Source: Diplolepis rosae (lineage: Eukaryota > Arthropoda > Insecta > Hymenoptera > Diplolepididae). From it: a DNA stretch of 64,000 nucleotides. This document shows, piece after piece, positions 63,645 to 64,000 of this stretch (position 1 is its first letter; each line of letters opens with the position of its first letter). Made by a program: the position numbers and the translations under genes. Location: the NCBI GenBank assembly GCA_030998225.1, contig JAPYXD010000755.1, positions 4,079,501 to 4,143,500 of the forward strand, given 5' to 3'. The notes beneath the pieces were generated by a model, which was given only the letters and a program-made list of their open reading frames with translations, made no database searches and was not told the origin of the DNA.

Positions 63645-64000
63645 AATAAATATTTATTGACAATTGAAATTTTATCAGGTAAGCACCATGGAAATGTAAA
63701 ATAGAATAAAAATTAGATATACCCTTTCAGTTATCCTGAGTTTGAATTGATTGATGATCAATTCAGTCCAGTAAGCGAATGTGATCAGTTGAGTGTAACT
63801 TGTAATCTTTAGGTAGTTGCAGTTGTATAGTAGATTTGTAATCTAGACGGTTGATCTAGTTGATTCTTCGATCCCAGTTTCGAGAGAATTTGGAAGGCGA
63901 TTCCCCTTCACTTTCCAATGTCGTTGAACTCAGCGTCGAGTTAGAGTTCGGGTTGAGCAGCGGTAGAAATCTGGTGAAGCTGGACTGACTGGATTGCACT
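63645..64000 (-). repeat. Family III 5' LTR, partial, cut by window end
   Basis: Nearly identical to 56848-57205 of the 3' LTR, e.g. GGTAAGCACCATGGAAATGT and GGCGATTCCCCTTCACTTTC, with about five differences. The terminal ~110 bp (TGTTACG to TTAGGTATATAAAA) are missing at 63645. Confidence 0.85.

Larger units (their letters stand above)
56730..64000 (-). mobile_element. Family III Ty3/gypsy element lacking integrase
   Basis: Inserted in the protease gene of the family II element. On the minus strand: 5' LTR fragment (63645 to beyond the window), leader, gag, protease, RT, RNase H, AT-hook linker, then an abrupt join (about 57448) to its 3' LTR. Integrase, 3' untranslated region and purine tract are missing, and the 5' LTR has lost its last ~110 bp together with the primer site. 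If intact at its other side, an ACAG duplication should follow beyond 64000. Confidence 0.85.

Overview
The window reads as a transposon-saturated intronic stretch of an insect genome (eukaryote, AT-rich, no prokaryotic operons). The host anchors are two small minus-strand exons that join in phase and encode part of a neuroligin-type cholinesterase-like adhesion protein: 49190-49341 (upstream exon) and 39471-39598 (downstream exon). They are separated by a 9.6-kb intron packed with mobile elements. Arthropod origin is supported by the element types (mariner, P-like THAP transposase, DIRS, Penelope-like RT, Ty3/gypsy elements primed by tRNA-Gly) and by TATA plus TCAGT core promoters in two LTR families. 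The order of insect cannot be settled from this sequence.

Layout, left to right. 1-2050: a diverged tandem duplication and a non-LTR RT relic. 2077-6740: mostly minus-strand LTR-element debris, namely a 204-bp LTR, an integrase tail fused at an 8-bp microhomology to the gag of another family, a mariner relic, a 152-bp satellite, and an LTR with a tRNA-Gly primer site. 7326-12834: a minus-strand family II LTR element with 4-bp TSDs (CCTC) that has lost everything between gag and the end of its 3' LTR. 13386-14284: a solo LTR of the same family (TSD GTAT). 14534-17490: a small tandem repeat, a P-like transposase pseudogene, two tRNA-like repeats and a deleted mariner.

18985-38403: two inverted 127-bp termini with hAT-like CAGTG ends, flanked by identical 8-bp sequences (CTTCCTCT), delimit what looks like one 19.4-kb composite element. 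Inside it sit a nearly intact 10.7-kb family I LTR retrotransposon (24616-35356, TSD ATAT), a solo LTR of that family (36174-36854, TSD TGTG), hammerhead-like motifs, a 162-bp hAT-type MITE and other foldback repeats.

39471-49341: the neuroligin exons, with the intron between them carrying a LINE relic, another hammerhead-like site, a DIRS element (RT, RNase H, tyrosine recombinase) hit by a mariner, and a Penelope-like RT relic. 50033-56729: a plus-strand family II LTR element (5' LTR, leader with four structured repeats, ORF0, gag, protease), interrupted by a minus-strand family III LTR element (56730 to beyond 64000) that lacks integrase.

The most unusual observations are: (i) tandem ~86-nt repeats in the family II leader that can fold into a three-way junction, with compensatory base changes between copies; (ii) the 19.4-kb TIR/TSD-bounded composite; (iii) hammerhead-ribozyme-like cores; (iv) an acidic linker with two AT-hooks between RNase H and integrase, kept in two gypsy families; (v) an extra ORF0 before gag; and (vi) leader sequence blocks conserved across three LTR families. 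All identifications are by reading the sequence; no database search was run.
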